Assembly: GCA_032718475.1 (NCBI GenBank) | Contig: JAUCBJ010008527.1 | Coordinates: 1-21,220 of the forward strand | Reading direction: 5' to 3' | DNA length: 21,220 nt | From: Nemertoderma westbladi | Lineage: Eukaryota; Xenacoelomorpha; Nemertodermatida; Nemertodermatidae | Shown: one piece after another, positions 20,656 through 21,220 of the stretch | Position numbering within the stretch: the stretch's first letter is position 1 | Layout of the letters: each line of letters begins with the position of its first letter | Made by a program: the position numbers and the translations under genes | The notes under the pieces: generated by a model | Told to the model about the DNA's origin: nothing | What the model saw: the letters and a program-made list of their open reading frames with translations, nothing else | Databases searched by the model: none

Positions 20656-21199
20656 AATATATTTTAAAGTATATCAATTAATTAAATTCTATATATTCTT
20701 CTTCTTAAGCATTCAATGTAATACAAATTTTATACCCTAACAAGGAAATATAAATTCTGATTATAAACGATATAGCCTATATGCTTACTAGGTAGGCCTA
20801 GACAATTCAATACCCTATTTATGTATTATACCAGCACTCAAATGAATGTGTGGCAGTCTGGGTTGCGTACACCTGTAGTCCTGTACACTGTTTACAGTCA
20901 TGGTATACTGTAGGCCTACTATTTATCGAGTAAATGGCGCGCAGTAACTGCATACGCCAATTATGTTTAGTGGGTTTAAACAATTAACCTAAATTAAAAA
21001 ATTAAGGGAAAAACAAAAACAATAACCAAAACAATAAACAAAACTTAATTTAAAGAGACCAATTTTCCCTGGAGGAAACTTTTTCCACTAGTGGTAAATG
21101 TGCTCTACTATCTCTAATTGTTTGAAAATGTTTTTCTTGAAAAAGGTCACTGTAAAGTCAAAAAGTTCCAGGAACTGATACAGTAATCAATGCACAATG
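20656..21199 (-). promoter_or_regulatory. 5' flank of CAD; no recognisable core promoter
   Basis: AT-rich, gene-free sequence upstream of CAD. The octamer TAGGCCTA occurs twice, at 20793-20800 and 20911-20918. The second sits in a perfect 10-bp palindrome GTAGGCCTAC (20910-20919). CCACTAGTGG (21085-21094) is another palindrome. There is no clear TATA box at a usual distance and no Myc-type CACGTG E-box, the element known to drive mammalian CAD. An untranslated first exon further upstream cannot be excluded. Confidence 0.35.
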
Positions 21200-21220
21200 C
21201 CTATATATATGTATGTATGT
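21200..21220. repeat. TA / ATGT microsatellite at the window edge
   Basis: A short (TA)n run passes into three ATGT repeats and is cut by the end of the window. Confidence 0.7.

Noticed and set aside
20718-20726. GTAATACAA upstream of CAD as a seed of the satellite
   Set aside because: A 9-base match in AT-rich DNA is likely by chance.

Overview
The window looks like AT-rich nuclear DNA of an invertebrate animal. It holds one certain gene, a complete CAD gene (the fused first three enzymes of de novo pyrimidine synthesis). Its dihydroorotase domain keeps the catalytic metal ligands, which fits an animal CAD rather than the fungal URA2 type. The rest is dispersed-repeat debris and one very large minisatellite. 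I cannot name the species.

Layout. Positions 1-700 have no certain gene, but 433-682 has two abutting coding-like frames that could be the 3' end of a gene or a decayed copy. Positions 700-5635 are AT-rich and repeat-laden. They include a 14-bp-arm hairpin (1839-1900), a 384-bp MITE-like element with perfect 34-bp terminal inverted repeats and TTAA at both edges (2030-2413), a tRNA-derived (SINE-like) segment on the minus strand with near-perfect 13-bp direct repeats (3604-3701), a CTCF-like motif (3786-3798) and an approximately 1-kb foldback-like element (about 4005-5045). Positions 5636-13440 are one 7.8-kb tandem array with a 22-bp unit, roughly 345 units by my estimate. The unit is built as 7+7+8 bp. 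The array shows zoned variants, a 49-bp dimer zone, 268-bp and 115-bp higher-order repeats, and an approximately 545-bp internal duplication at an offset of 982 bp. Positions 13441-13974 are the 3' flank of CAD.

The CAD gene (13975-20631, minus strand) is a single uninterrupted reading frame of 2218 codons. In order it encodes glutamine amidotransferase, the two CPSase ATP-grasp halves, the MGS-like regulatory domain, dihydroorotase, a linker and aspartate transcarbamylase. An intronless CAD is unusual for an animal. Its AGC-kinase site in the linker is conserved (S1858, RxRxxS), while the MAPK and PKA sites known in mammalian CAD are absent or weak. The array lies downstream of CAD on the same transcriptional strand. 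That strand of the array is almost free of stop codons in all frames, so it shows a spurious 2600-codon open frame that is a by-product of the repeat unit and not a gene.

The remaining 560 bp (20656-21220) are the upstream flank of CAD, with no recognisable core promoter, and end in a short TA/ATGT microsatellite.
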